From positions 216,636,997-216,700,996 of the forward strand of contig NC_081406.1 of the NCBI RefSeq assembly GCF_030272615.1: a stretch of DNA of 64,000 bases. Direction: 5' to 3'. This document shows, one piece after another, positions 22,285-34,237 of this stretch; the stretch's first letter is position 1; each line of letters opens with the position of its first letter. A model generated the notes under the pieces. That model had not been told where the DNA came from and ran no database searches. It saw nothing but the letters and a program-made list of their open reading frames with translations. The stretch comes from Cryptomeria japonica (Eukaryota; Streptophyta; Pinopsida; Cupressales; Cupressaceae). A program made the translations under genes and the position numbers.

Positions 22285-22287
22285 CTA

Positions 22288-23629
22288 TGATAGCCCTAAA
22301 AATTGATTGCATGAAATTTTCAAATTTAAGCCCAAAACATTGATTTTTAGGTTTATACTTACATCCTCTAAGAACGATTCAAGGTTTAGGGTATAGGGTT
22401 TATCAAAACTTCTTGCATTTTTGTGAAGGAAACCCTAGAAGTGATATGTTTTTTTGTTTCTTTTTTCCACTTAAAACTGAGGGTACCCTTTCCACGAGCG
22501 AGGCCATTTTATTCCCTAAGCAAAATATTGATTGACTGGTTTGTGAAATAAAATTTCCTAAGTCAAGTGCATAACTTCCCTATTATCTGTCCCCTTCTAA
22601 ATATTTATTCCTGCACTTATATTTTCCTAAGTCCAACAAGTCCTAAATACTCTGAGCATCTATTAAAGAAAGGATAGATCCAATGGCTAGCGCTTCCCCG
22701 CGATCAAAGATACAAGGATTTAAGTGACCACAACATAACAAGATTGTGTTGCATGTTATCAGTGGAAACCGATAGGGTTAGCAACACTAGTTGAAGGCAT
22801 TGTAATATCAATTCACAGGTGGTAAAGGTCAATCTACTAACAGTCCCATCAATTTGCGCGTGCTCAGAATGAATGAGGATGTTTTATCATGAGGTAAAAG
22901 GTGCTCAATTTTTAAGTCCTGGAGGAGTTGAGGAGTAGTATGCAAAGCGGTAAAGATTGAACAGATCAGATGGCCCTCATGTGATGGAAGTTACAGGGAG
23001 ATTATGGACTGCGGTATCATGAGATAATGCCACAATTTGAAATGGGGCAAGTTCTTTGTGTCTCTAATGACATTTGGTCCTTGAGGCTATACTTTACCAT
23101 TGAAGGTCGACCTAGTCGTTAATTCACCTAGGGAACCCTATATAAAGGCATCCTATCAATTCAACTTGGATATACATGACAAACCTAGCATTCGTGCATC
23201 TGTGAAGCATTCATCATAAATTATTTTCAAAGATTCAAGGCTGAATTTCATCCTTCAAGCATTGTGGAGCAAATTTACATCAATATTCATGCAAGAATGT
23301 GTGTGTGATTAGGGTTTTTCATGTTTATGTGTTTGTCATGCCATTACATTAAACATTTAAGATTACATTCAAAGATCATTTCATCATAATAAAAAATTAT
23401 AGATCTAAGGTATATCTCCTTAGCATTTATTTCAATATTTGCGTTATTTCATTCAAGGTTAATTCCAAAACTAGGGTTTGACTTAAGGGCAAAAACCCAT
23501 CCACAACCCTATTTACTTTCTCTATGTGTGTGGGAACAAGCTCAAAATCTATACTTGATAATTCTGACAGATTTGATAGTGATGAAAAAGTTCAACTTTT
23601 GATGGTGGAAAGTTCAGAGGATGAGGGCA
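22288..23629 (+). repeat. LTR-like noncoding block
   Basis: Begins TGATAGCCCTAAAAATTG at 22288, abruptly ending the neighbouring ORF remnant. It has a TATA-like box (CCTATATAAAGGC, 23136-23148) and could end at GTGTGGGAACA (23538), TG...CA and about 1.25 kb. No matching target duplication was seen at those ends. The last 90 bp (23539-23629) lead into another TG terminus after a purine-rich stretch (AGAGGATGAGGGCA). Best read as a solo LTR or a truncated element; the exact class is unknown. Confidence 0.45.
23136..23148 (+). promoter_or_regulatory. TATA-like box in an LTR-like block
   Basis: CCTATATAAAGGC followed by CATCCTATCAATTC, in the promoter position of the possible LTR starting at 22288. 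Evidence is positional only. Confidence 0.45.
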
Positions 23630-26490
23630 TGTAATGCCCACCCAAATACCCTAGAGAAACTAACCATCTATTATGAAAAAAGATATAATTTTTTTTTAAA
23701 ACATATACTAAAGTGACATATAAAACTAACTACTCATATGTATTTATTATCCATTAACAAGATATACATTTTTCATCAAGAACATAAACATAAAAACACT
23801 ATATGCAAGTAGAAATAAACACAACTCTATAATTAATCTTTCCCTAGGGTACCTCAACGTCATTACTTACTACCTCATCAAGATCATATCCATATAAGCA
23901 TAACATCATATTTACTACCATGATCCAATGGGTAATTGTATTGATTTGTGTCGCACTTTACGCTAACAGTACCTGTTCCGACCGAAATGCTTCTAGCTAG
24001 AACCCTTCTAGTCGGACTAACTTGGCGGCCACGTAGCACTCAAGTGGCAACGAATTTTTGGTCAGAAACGTTCCAGCTGGAACGCTTCTGGCTGGAACAT
24101 TTTTCGTCCTTTCAATACATTGCACTATAGAAATTTGGAAATGTTTTGAATAGTTCCAGCCAGAACCCTTCCGACTAGAATGGTTCTGACTGAAATTATC
24201 TATGTGGAATGCCAAGTGGCAGCCACATTAAAAAAATGATGATTTTCTGAAACTTGTTACTTTTGCAATAAAATTCAATAGGTAAATTAAACTTATTAAA
24301 AAAAATAAAAAATACCCTTTTGTAGAGATCGAAGTCACAATTCTACTTATATAATTTTTATAATGTTTTGATTACATTTAATATATAAAAAATAAAAAAT
24401 ACTAGGACTAGGTATTCTTTTATTCTATAACAGGTTGGTTTGAAAACCAAAAAAAAATATTGAATCAATTCAAAAAAAAATTGAAAAAATATGGTTCACT
24501 AGAAGAGAGAGTCTTCTCCAAAAGGGTATTTTTTATTTTTTTTATTAGAATAAATTGAATAGACAAATTATGGTGGGAGACAAAAACCATCAAATTTTGG
24601 CATAATCAACTTCCAAATGCTATAACAAAGAAAATATACATAAAACATTATTATTTTTTTCATGCACTATATATATATGTCATCTATAATGGATATCAAA
24701 ATTAGAATAAAATAAGTTGATTTACATTTTCTTTTGTTGTGGGAACTTAACCCCCTGATTTTTAGCGTTTTTCAGCAGCAAAAAAATGGACTTTAAAGCT
24801 AAAAATACCATATAAATTATTGACAAAAAATTTCAAAAAATAGTAGACTTAAAATTTAACAAATTTTACACATTTTGTCTGTTTACATCATCTTCAAATT
24901 CAAAATGCAAATGACACTTTTAGGGCGACGAAATTGAACAATTATTGTTGTGTTAACCTTTTCCTTTGTAAAAGTGTGACATGGGTTTATACTTCTACCC
25001 CAATGCATTATAGCTAAACTAACCTTTCTCTTTTCATGCATACATAAAATACCTCACTATTCTATCTATCATGAAGAGGTCCATTAATAATGCAAATCCC
25101 ATTAAACCCCTAAGATTCATTTTAAAACACTAATTCCAAATTTTCCTAATCCCAATCACTTATTCAACATCCTAGCATCATTATTCCATTTCCAATACTA
25201 ATTACCACATTACTAATTGATTTCCTTAATCATCATAGACATTTAAAGAAAACTAAATACATATCTATAGAACCAATTCCATTAATGAGCATTATCCAAG
25301 ATACAAGAAAGATACATCAATATATTCACCTAACATATCGTCTACCATTCCATTTACATCAAGGAGCATATCTCTCAACCACAATATAATTATCTCCTAA
25401 ATTCTAGAAGTACATATGTCATATGAATCATATACATCAATCTAATACAAATGTCCATCCATAGCTGAAGAGATAAGATATACACATCCATGCAAGAGCA
25501 TCCAACAAAGAATATCCCAATGGAAGAAGGCATCAAACCGCTCGACCATGTGGAACCAAAGGAATCACCCCCATGCTAGGAGATGACACAAGATCCCACA
25601 CACTCTCTATATCTAGGATGACATGTAACAACCAAAGGATAACACTCCACACATCATGTAGCTAAATCAAAGCTCAATATAAACATAAGACCTCTAGAGG
25701 CTAGTCAACAAATCAAGACTCAAGGTGCTAGGACTTACATGTAAGGAAAGAGTGTCATCACATATAATCATAATGGGAACTTGGGAACCCATCCTAACAT
25801 CCATAATGCCCATGCGGAGCAATCTCAACCTTGAATGAGTAAGGGAGATTAGCTTACCTGGATCACCAAGGTCTTCACAATCCTATCCTGGATACCACCC
25901 CTAGGAAAGGAATTGGGGCCACCATAGCCATTTCTTATCTTATTATGTTGAATTACTATTACCCAACCCTCCTAGAATCAATTAATTTTAATTATCGCTT
26001 GCTTACAAGATAATTTGCCAACGAGATATCATGGCAGTCTAGACCTCAAGTAACCTAGCTATCTACTCCCCACAACCCCAATCACTCACTTGAAAGGCCA
26101 ATCCTCCTAGCATGCACCTAGACCTTAGGGTAAAATCATGCATACCACATAAACAAGGGCTCTCAATGCAATATAAATCGATAAACAAGGTTATAATGAA
26201 AAGATATACTCATGAGCATGAACAACATATGCCACTATCACAACCCTACATAGGCAACCAAGAATCATTAAACATCAAGAATCTTATTATAAAAAACATT
26301 CAATATGAGCCCAAAGAATATCCACAAGGCATTTCTCATCTTGCTCAATCCAACAATGGAATAAATCATCTCAAATCAATAAATCATTCCTAGAACAACA
26401 TCAAGAAACTCAAAAAACCTAAAATGCGAGATTGCCAAGTCAAATAATACCCAAGAGCCTCATAGAAAATATATAAACATGAGCAAGGCA
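23630..26490. other. noncoding interval, probably LTR or 3' interior of an element
   Basis: TGTAATGCCCACCC at 23630, after a purine-rich run, looks like the start of a plant gypsy LTR, but the far end and partner were not found. No gene is supported. Contents include nine 15-bp repeats (23976-24198) and long AT-rich stretches. Near 26320-26490 the motif CAAGGCAT..CTCATCTTGCT occurs twice, at the broken end of the copia A polyprotein. Confidence 0.45.
23976..24198. repeat. three clusters of three 15-bp palindromic units
   Basis: Units near TTCYRGCYRGAANNN occur as tandem triplets at 23976-24020, 24056-24100 and 24154-24198. Examples are TTCTAGCTAGAACCC, TTCCAGCTGGAACGC and TTCCAGCCAGAACCC. 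Each unit is an imperfect inverted repeat (TTC...GAA), and the clusters are separated by 35 and 53 bp. The period is exactly 15 within each cluster. Function unknown. Confidence 0.85.
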
Positions 26491-27147
26491 TCACTCATCT
26501 TGCTTAAACCAAAGAAAAAATGCTCCACCAGTTGTGGTTTTTCGGTCATCAACATTTCCTTCCCAATCAACATCTGTGTATGCTTCCAAATCAATGTTTC
26601 CTCCATATGGATCCCATAATTCATTGTCAACAGTACCTTTCAGGTATCTAAAGATTATCTTGGTAGCTATCAGGTGTGTCTCCTTAGGATTCTTCTGAAA
26701 TCTAGCAACTATACCAACTGCATGGGCAATGTCCAGTCTACTATGAACAACATAGTGTAACTTGCCAATCATTGACCCATATTCCTTATCATCAATAGAC
26801 TTAGATTCATCTTCCTTGGACAACTTACAACTTGTAACCATTGGTGTTCCAACTGGTTTACAATCACTCATGCCAAATGTCTTCAAAACCTCTTTCACAT
26901 ACTTAGACTGTGTAATGAAAATACCATTCTTCATTTGCTGAATCTGCAATCCTATGAAATTTTTTATTTCCCCTACTAAAGACATTTCAAATTTATTTTT
27001 CATTTCATCTAGAAAACTATTTTTCATGACATCATTACCTCCAAATATAATATCATGAACAAATACTTCACTGACCAGTATTTCATCTCCTTCAAACTTG
27101 AGATATATGCTACTATCATCACTGGTTCTCAGAAAGCCTATCTTCAT
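26491..27147 (-). pseudogene. copia A reverse transcriptase second half and RNase H start
   Basis: In frame with the previous piece. The polymerase box, normally Y/F-V-D-D, reads FVHDIIFGGN, so the first catalytic Asp has become His. MSLVGEIKNFIGLQIQQMKN, KYVKEVLKTFGMSDCKPVGT and YGSMIGKLHYVVHSRLDIAH follow as usual. The RNase H start (EAYTDVDWEGNVDDRKTTTG) is present, but the sequence diverges after GGAFFLWF and the rest of the domain is missing. Confidence 0.88.
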
Positions 27148-27186
27148 TAGATGTGTATGAAGCCTTTCATACCATGCTCTAGGTGC

Positions 27187-27879
27187 CTACTTTAATCCAT
27201 ATAAATCCTTATGCAATTTGCATACCATGTCTTTCTCATTAGTCAATGCATAACCATCTGGCTTCTTTATGTATACCTCTTCTTCCAATATCCCATTCAA
27301 AAATGTAGACTTAACATCCATCTGATATACCTTGAACTTCTTATGGGCTGCAAATGCAAGTAAAGTTATGACACCTTCTAGTCTTGCCATTGGTGCAAAA
27401 TTTTCTCCATAATCTTCTCCTTCCTCTTGAGCATAACCCTTGCACACTAATCTTCCCTTGTTGCAAACTACACCACCATCTTCATTCAATTTGTTCCTAT
27501 ATACCCATTTAGTACCTATAACATTCTTGTTTACCGATCGGGCTACTAGGGTCCAAGTGTTGTTCTTCTCAGTTTTATCCAATTCCTCCTCCATAGCTTT
27601 AACCCAATAATCATCACCAAATGCCTTCTTAGCAATTCTTGGTTCAATGGTGGAGATCATGCAAGAATCCTCTCCGATTCTTCTTTTGGTTAGTACTCCA
27701 ACATCCTTATCTCCAGTAATCTGCTCAGGATTGTGATTCAGTCTCACATATGTAGGAATAACATGATCATTATCTTCAAGTTCAGATTCTTCATTTTCAT
27801 CATCTTCTTCTAAACTTATATATTCCGGTTGGATAAGTGCATCAGAATTTTCTTTGTCGATTTCAAAAACAAAATACAA
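27187..27879 (-). pseudogene. copia A reverse transcriptase, first half
   Basis: After an acidic linker, the copia polymerase domain opens with [48 protein letters not shown] and [20 protein letters not shown]. The invariant Asp in MDVKSTFLNG is present. Stops and the break to the next piece occur at KDLYGLK. Confidence 0.88.
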
Positions 27880-28250
27880 GGATCTTCATCCTTTTTCTCT
27901 AAATTGGTTCCTTCTGAGACTTTAGGAAATTCATCCACTCGAACTTCAACACTCTCAACAATTCTTTGTGTCCAGTTGTTAATACATTTGTAGGCCTTAG
28001 TCTTGGTGGAGTAGCTAAGAAATATGCCTTCATCACTCTTAGCCTCAAATTTACTAATGTAATCACCTCTCTTAATAAAAGATTTGCTTACAAATATCTT
28101 AAAATAGCTAACATCACGTGATCTTCCATACCAATATTCATAAGGAGTCTTTTCCTTACCTCTCTTTACTCGAATCCAGTTCATTGTGTAGACAATTATG
28201 TTGACAACTTCTCTCCAAAAGGTTTTTGCAACACCTCCTTGTATCAACAT
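27816..28250 (-). pseudogene. copia A integrase C-terminal region
   Basis: Continues the integrase frame with FWREVVNIIVYTMNWI, KTPYEYWYGRSRDVSYFKIF and GIFLSYSTKTKAYKCI, the conserved C-terminal landmarks of copia integrases. The link to the reverse transcriptase is lost through a frameshift near 27850. Confidence 0.85.
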
Positions 28251-28271
28251 TGTCCTAGCAGCTTCAACAAC

Positions 28272-28736
28272 TCACAGGTTGTTTCTTTCTATGATGCCAT
28301 TCTGTTTTGGTATCCTTGATGCAGAAAGTTGTCGTTTGATACCATTCTCTTCAGAGTACCTAGTGAATTCCTCAGAAGTAAATTCACCACCTTGATCTAT
28401 TCTCAGAAATTTTATCTTCTTACCACGCTCTTTCTTAGCTAAGGCCCTGTATGCCTTGAACTTTCCAAAAGATTCAGACTTATCTTTCAAGAATGTAACC
28501 GACATCATCCTTGAGCAATCATCAATGAGAATCATGAAATATCTATCAAATTGAATGATTTTTGTTCTTATTGGTCCAAAAAGGTCTGTATGAACCAAAT
28601 CTAACAAGTTCTCTGCTGAGAAGGATTTGCTTTTGAAAGTTGAAGCAATCATCTTTCCTAACTGACATTCTTTGCAAAGAGCATTAACTAGTTTGTCTAA
28701 CTGAGGCAAACCTTTCACCATCTTGGACTTACTCAC
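28272..28736 (-). pseudogene. copia A integrase core
   Basis: The piece starts in the zinc-binding pre-integrase domain (CKECQLGKM) and runs into the integrase core. The three catalytic positions are visible: Asp in VHTDLFGPI, Asp in LRIDQGGEF, and Glu in PKQNGIIERNN. The integrase would join element DNA to the host chromosome. A stop at 28272 separates it from the rest, but the frame is unchanged. Confidence 0.88.
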
Positions 28737-28985
28737 TGTAACAATGTTATCAAAGTTTATATGACAAAATCTCCTATGTCAAAGCTAACTATAATCTATT
28801 TTTGCAATAAAACAGTTGCTAACTTTAGAATTGAGATGAAATAGGTTACCTTTAGTTTGTTTCCTGGTTGCAATCAATTCACCTTTGTTTTCAAAGATTT
28901 TGCACATACCATTTTTAAACTCCAGTGGTTATCCTTTATCATTAAGTTGTTCCACACTCAAAAGATTGTGCTTTAGACCTTCAAC

Positions 28986-29543
28986 CTAGTAGCCATTGTC
29001 TGCACTACTCTTCCCATTAAGAGAAATAACTCCTTTGCCTTTAACCATGCAGGGTGAGTCATTGCCAAATCTAACTACACCGCCATCAAATTCTTTCAAG
29101 GAAAGAAATTTTCTTTGATCACCAGTCATATGATGTGAACAACCACTATCAATGATCCAATCATAGGAGTTATCCATCCTAGATACTAATGCCTTCTGGT
29201 CTGATATCTCTTCCTTAATAGCTACAAACACAATATCTTCACTAGTATCTTCATCAGTGACACCACTATCAATAGTAATAAGACAATATCTCTTGCCTTT
29301 ACCATTATACTTCTTGAATTTGTCTCTCTTATGTTCATTTTCACCATTAGGACAATTAACCGCTATGTGATCAATCTTGTTGCATGCAAAACATTTTAAA
29401 GCTAGTTTACCTCTATATTTAGTAGTGCCTCTAGATAACTGCTTTGCCAACAATGCTTCAAGATCCACTAAACTATCTTCATCATCAGCATCTCTGTTGG
29501 ATCTAGATTCATAACCATGACTAGTATCTCTAATTTTTCTCAT
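28986..29543 (-). pseudogene. copia A nucleocapsid and protease
   Basis: In frame with gag. It contains a complete CCHC zinc knuckle (CFACNKIDHIAVNC, about residue 50 of this piece), an acidic spacer, and the copia protease active site WIIDSGCSHHMTGD with its catalytic Asp intact. VRFGNDSPCMVKGKG follows as expected. The protease would release gag and polymerase proteins in the particle. A stop at 28986 interrupts the polyprotein before the pre-integrase domain. Confidence 0.88.
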
Positions 29544-29765
29544 AAATGGGTTAGAAACAAAAGCTCTAAATGCAGACTCAGATTTTTGTATACTACCATC
29601 ATAACTGCTTAATTCAAAAATAGTAAGCTTTCCAATGATGGAGTCAAGAGTTACCTTAGTTTTGTCAATGGACTTCGGCTCCTAAATAGCTGCAACTCGA
29701 ATAACATAGACTGGTAGCAGGGTTCTTAGTACCTTACTGATTACAGTGGCATCTTCCACTTTCCC

Positions 29766-30188
29766 TCATGCACTCTTAATTTTACCGACTATCTCTTTTG
29801 TCCTTTGACCATACTGCTGGATATTATCACCTTCAAACATCCTCATGTCATCAAAATTTCCTCTTAGACTCTCCTCTTTAGCAATCTTAACATGTTCATC
29901 ACCACTATAAATCTCTTCAAGTTTTTTCCATACTTCATATGTAGTTTCAAGACCATGAACATCTACATATTCAACATCAGATAGTGAACTGATAATAGCT
30001 TCCAGTGCTTGATGATTTTCTTGTTGTTCTTTCTTTTGATCATCAGTCAAAGTTCTAGTAGGTACAATTTACTAGGTTTCTACATGATCCCAATACTGAC
30101 TTCCTAGACTCTTAATGTAGATCTTCATTCTGTCACTCCATATCCTATAGTTATCTTTGTTGAACTTCAGACCTTCCTTCTTCATCAT
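29766..30188 (-). pseudogene. copia A gag, N-terminal part
   Basis: Capsid precursor. The start at 30188 (MMKKEGLKFNKDNYRIWSDR) gives the typical copia opening, where F-N-x-D-N-Y-x-I-W leads the UBN2-type gag domain. Two stops follow near 30065. The frame resumes with LEAIISSLSDVEYVDVHGLE and VWKKLEEIYSGDEHVKIAKE, standard gag landmarks, and stops at 29766. The same frame continues beyond. Confidence 0.85.
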
Positions 30189-30242
30189 GATCTAGCAGAT
30201 CTTTTTCTCAAGTTGTTCGCTTAGATCTTAGAGGAACTGAGA

Positions 30243-30256
30243 TGCTCTGATACCAA
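30243..30256 (-). other. primer-binding site of copia A
   Basis: Minus strand TTGGTATCAGAGCA immediately after the LTR, a full match to the initiator-Met type TGGTATCAGAGC. Confidence 0.9.
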
Positions 30257-30257
30257 T

Positions 30258-31675
30258 TGATGGTATGATGAAAGAATAAGTATCTGGTAGATTACTGAGA
30301 GGGGAGGGTGAATTAGTAACTACAAAAACTGATACAAACTTCTCCAACTCAAACATGCAAACTCACAAAGTAAACTTATCAATGAAATACCATTGTCAAG
30401 ATCAATACTCATAAGAATACTGGTTGACTATTATAGCAACTTAACAGTAAACAACATCAACCTTATAAACATCCAAATGCTTTATCATATGTCAATGCTT
30501 CATTTCTTAATGCTTTCGGTTATCATGCCTTATCAGAAATAATTAATCAAATCAATCATAAGATCATAACCACAAAACATTCACCACATGGCACAAGTAT
30601 TTATACATGGAAAACCCAAATAGGTAAAAGCCATGGTGAGATGAGACTCACAAGAAAATATTTGAACTCTTCTGAAGTTCGCCCTATTAGGAGCCTAGCC
30701 CGTTAAAGCTTTTACAAAAAGTCATGTTAGGAATCACCCAGTTAAGAGATTGAATACAAATGCCTTGTTAGAAGCAAATACCCTGTAAGGAGTAACCTCA
30801 GTAGAGGATTTGAGAATCCAATCTAATGGACCACCTTGTTAGAGGATTTAATAAGTAACCAAGCTTGTTAGAGCTTACCCAGTTAGGGGATTTCAATTTT
30901 GTTGTAATTGTCAAAAAATAACAGGAGTTTCTTGATCTATTTGAATAGCACTACATTTTCTTGATCAGATCCATTTAAACTTCTATCTACCTTTACTCAA
31001 ACTGTAGACTCATTCTTTGGTTAGTCAATCACACACTCAATTGATTTTTGCCAACTCTTGCCAACGCTAAACAAAACAACTTCATCGACCTTACATAAAA
31101 ATCAATTAGGTCAGCAACACAACAAAAATCTAATCCTTTCATCATCAAGATTATAAATAAGTTGGTACAAGCATGACCATTGGATTTCATAGCAATCTCA
31201 TCACATCAATCAAGAAAATCTCAACTGCTCCTTGATTACCGCTTCATCAAGCTCAGTAACTCATCACGTGCTTTGCATTAGATGCAATACATTTTGTTCC
31301 TTCCTTAGACAAAAAAATGCACCAAAATATTTTGAACTTGTCTTCATACAATGACCTTACGTGTCACCATCATTATTGCTCAACCAACATAACCAATTCA
31401 ACAACCTTAATCGGTTAGGGTTTAACAAAAACAACTGGTAGGGTTTACCAGTTACATAACATAGAAAGGGTTTAACCTTTTACTCCGATTACCGGTTCAA
31501 CTCACAAGCTTACATACCGGTTTATAATAACTTTTACAAAGCTCTTCCTATCAGTTACAAGACAATATCAATAATAACAACAATATCAACACCATTATTA
31601 ATATCATTACCCATTCAATTGACATCAATGACAACATAACATACCATTAATGCAATCTTCATGCAAATGCCAACA
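30258..31675 (-). repeat. 5' LTR of copia A
   Basis: 1418 bp on the minus strand, from TGTTGGCATTTGCATGAAG to CATCATACCATCA. Before its end it has the AATTCACCCTCCCCTCTCAG segment shared in form with the LTR ends of copia B and copia C, showing they are related families. Confidence 0.85.
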
Positions 31676-33428
31676 GTCACAACTTGCACCATTTAATTTC
31701 TTTCTAAGATTGAACCAAGTGTTCCTTAAAGCTATCTGCGATAAGGATGTGATTAAAGCTGGGGTTTTTTTCACCATAAAACAATGACTTAGGTTTAGTC
31801 ATGATCCGTCAGGATATCTTTTCTACAACTAAATTTGAAGTCTAAAGATATTCTACAAATCTAAGTTAAAGAACCTTGAACTAATCTAAGGAATATTTTT
31901 CCTTTTGTGTCAAGAGTTAAATAGGACATGATCATTACTCGTTCATGGAATTATCTACTTTAAAACTAAAAAAAACTTTAATTTCCTATTAATTAAAATC
32001 CTAAGTTATATGTTGAAAAGTAAAACTATTTTACGTTTGCATGAAACAAAATCTATTTTACGCTTGCACAATTTCAAACCTATTCTATCAAACATTGCAA
32101 CAACTAAATTCCATGAGTCAGTTTGATAAAAACCTTTGTTCCACTCTTAATTCCAAATTCCATCATTTCCATCAGTTACTATAAAAGCAAAATACATAAC
32201 TAAATGAAATTAAGAAAAACTACAAAACTAAGATTCTTAACGGTGCATCATTTCTCTAAGGTACTTCATCTTGAAAAATGAATAACTATGATTTCTTTCA
32301 CAATCAATTTCATCTACTCAAACTCATCACAATTTAATAGAACACAATGTAATGACATCAATGCTTAGAATATAAATGAATTTTAAACTAACATCACCTC
32401 CCTTCAATTGAGCAGGCCTTGCTCTTCCTCCAGTGGGATTCATAACACAATGATTCTTGGATTGACTTGAAATCTTCACTGAAATGAACTTCCAAAAGGA
32501 AGTAGAACAATTTTGCGGATTATAAAATATGAAACTCTAATGGTTGGCTAAGTTACAGACTATTTGACTAACTAGCTTTTACAAGAAAGCAATGGGATAT
32601 TTATACATATCATTATTTGGATTCAAAAGAAAAGTTACCCGCTTAAAACAAAGTAACAACTAAAAACTGAACTGAAGAAGACTTAATCACTAAATTAATA
32701 ACTTTAGATTGAAGTTAAAGTTCATAAAACAACTGACGGAAATAGACATAGAGGAGATCGAGGAAATCTCTCCAGCTAGAATGATCAAGAGTGTTCATCA
32801 TTCAAATGATGGTTGAACTAGAGTTCAAGACTATTTGTCTGTTTGTTAGATTTAAACACATTTGAAAATGCATTCAAAAAAATAGAATAGAATACTAAGG
32901 AAATCATTTTGAACATTCAGCCATTCATCCATTTAATAAGAAAAAGTGAGGCATTTAATCACAAAATATTATCTCCAATATAATTCCTAATTAGCATAAT
33001 ATAATAGTAGAAAAGAGTAAACATGCATGCATTATATCTGCCACTAGGAATAATAGTTCACAAAATATTAAAAGTTTTAAGTAGAAAGTATAATTAAAAG
33101 TAACATCATTATTGCTCATCATTTCCTCCCACTCCTGCTATGAACCATGTCCTCATGGTTGATCTGGTATATACTTGTTATGTTTCTCAATCCAAAGGAT
33201 TAGGTATAGACATTTGAATTTATATTGATGGTATGGTGTAGGAGGTACATATCCATTCCACTATTCAATTGTATCAGTCCATTCTCTTAAGACTGTCCTT
33301 GCAAAGTTACTGGATGCATTTAATTAAGGTGATGAAATGATTATCAATGGAGGCCTAAACCTCATTCCTACCCAACGTATTTACTGATTTTCAATAATCC
33401 TGATGATCGACCTTTCTTTGTTTAAGCT
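31676..33428. other. noncoding interval
   Basis: AT-rich with no supported gene or element end. It is the left flank of copia D and the right flank of copia A. Confidence 0.5.
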
Positions 33429-33691
33429 CTAGGTAATATTAGTAGGAGAAATGGGTTCTCTCTTATGAAGTTGTACTGGTATAGTACTATACCTTACTCT
33501 AGATGCTTGTAGGGCCTTATAAGGCAAATAGTTTTGCACATCTCTAAATGTGTTAATGCTTGTAGTGAGGTTCCTCTGATAGGTCAGTTGTACCTTCTCA
33601 AGTTGGGAAATTGAGTTGAACTTGGATCTATATGCTGATGATTTTGGAGTTTCATCTCTTATGGGAGGTCCCAAATTATTTTTTTGTTCCT
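33429..33691 (-). pseudogene. 3' piece of an unrecognised ORF interrupted by copia D
   Basis: The minus-strand frame encodes about 80 residues (GPPIRDETPKSSAYRSKFNS, then LEKVQLTYQRNLTTSINTF) and stops at 33429. I do not recognise it. The open frame continues up to the LTR boundary and is compatible in phase with the open frame at the other side of copia D (53497-53930). This suggests copia D inserted into a once-continuous coding sequence, itself perhaps an older element. Confidence 0.45.
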
Positions 33692-33692
33692 A

Positions 33693-34189
33693 TGAGATTT
33701 TGCCAAGATCAAGAGCTCAATGAAAAGTACAAAATAGAGACAAAATATTGATAGGAATAAACTATATTTTATCAAGATGAAAATATTGATCAACTGGATC
33801 ATCAAAAGTTGTTTTTGTTACATACAATGATTATGAGATTGCTTATATAGGCAAGGCTATATAGATATGTGAGCACACAAACATGACATGTGGCTCAATG
33901 AGAAACAAGGGTAGGTAGGAAATAGGTGAAGTAGGTAGGAGAAACAATAAAATATTCCACATGAGGTGGATCACCTACCGAAGGTGGAATTATCATCCCA
34001 CAATAAGTGGATATGATAAAGTAATAACAATATCACACCATAAAAGGTGGAGATATCCTACAACACACTATCCCAATGTGGCATAAAAACCCAAGTGTTT
34101 CATACCCAAACTACTATGATATGTATGTACCTAAGTAAACTTAAGAAAGGTGTAATAATATCCAACATGAATAATTAATTACTCCAACA
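33693..34189 (-). repeat. 3' LTR of copia D
   Basis: 497 bp, minus strand TGTTGGAGTAATTAATTA to GGCAAAATCTCA. Aligns end to end with 52999-53495. A TATA-like box (CTATATAAGC) lies at about 33842-33850. Confidence 0.9.
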
Positions 34190-34204
34190 CCCCCCCTTAA
34201 GTGC
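34190..34204 (-). other. polypurine tract of copia D
   Basis: Minus strand GCACTTAAGGGGGGG ends at the start of the 3' LTR, supporting its assignment as the 3' copy. Confidence 0.8.
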
Positions 34205-34237
34205 AACTTAGGAGAATTCACTAGGTCTACAATGCAT

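Larger units (their letters stand above)
20088..22287 (-). mobile_element. 3' end of a copia-type LTR element with a coiled-coil ORF
   Basis: On the minus strand an ORF remnant (22284-21274) is followed by about 240 bp of noncoding sequence, a purine tract (AAAGGGGGAGAT, 21030-21019) and an LTR (21018-20088). The LTR opens TGTTGGCAATTGACACTC and, like the copia LTRs elsewhere here, nears its end with AATTCAGGCCCCCCTCCCAG. The 5' half, including the other LTR and any gag-pol, is missing; the right side is cut at 22287 by another LTR-like sequence. Confidence 0.7.
26491..31675 (-). mobile_element. Ty1/copia retrotransposon without its 3' end (copia A)
   Basis: A minus-strand copia element with a 5' LTR (31675-30258), an initiator-Met primer-binding site, gag from 30188, then protease, integrase, reverse transcriptase and RNase H in the order diagnostic of copia. 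The frame is the same from 30188 to about 27850, where one frameshift occurs. The RNase H domain is cut near 26491 and no purine tract or 3' LTR follows, so the 3' end was deleted or overwritten. Confidence 0.88.

Noticed and set aside
23976-24198. Heat-shock-element-like TTC/GAA clusters
   Set aside because: Heat-shock elements have alternating GAA and TTC blocks with a 5-bp period. Here the period is 15 and the spacing inside units is six bases, so that label does not fit.
23976-24198. CRISPR-like array
   Set aside because: Regularly spaced short repeats are present, but units are adjacent rather than separated by unique spacers, no associated genes exist, and the sequence is plant nuclear.
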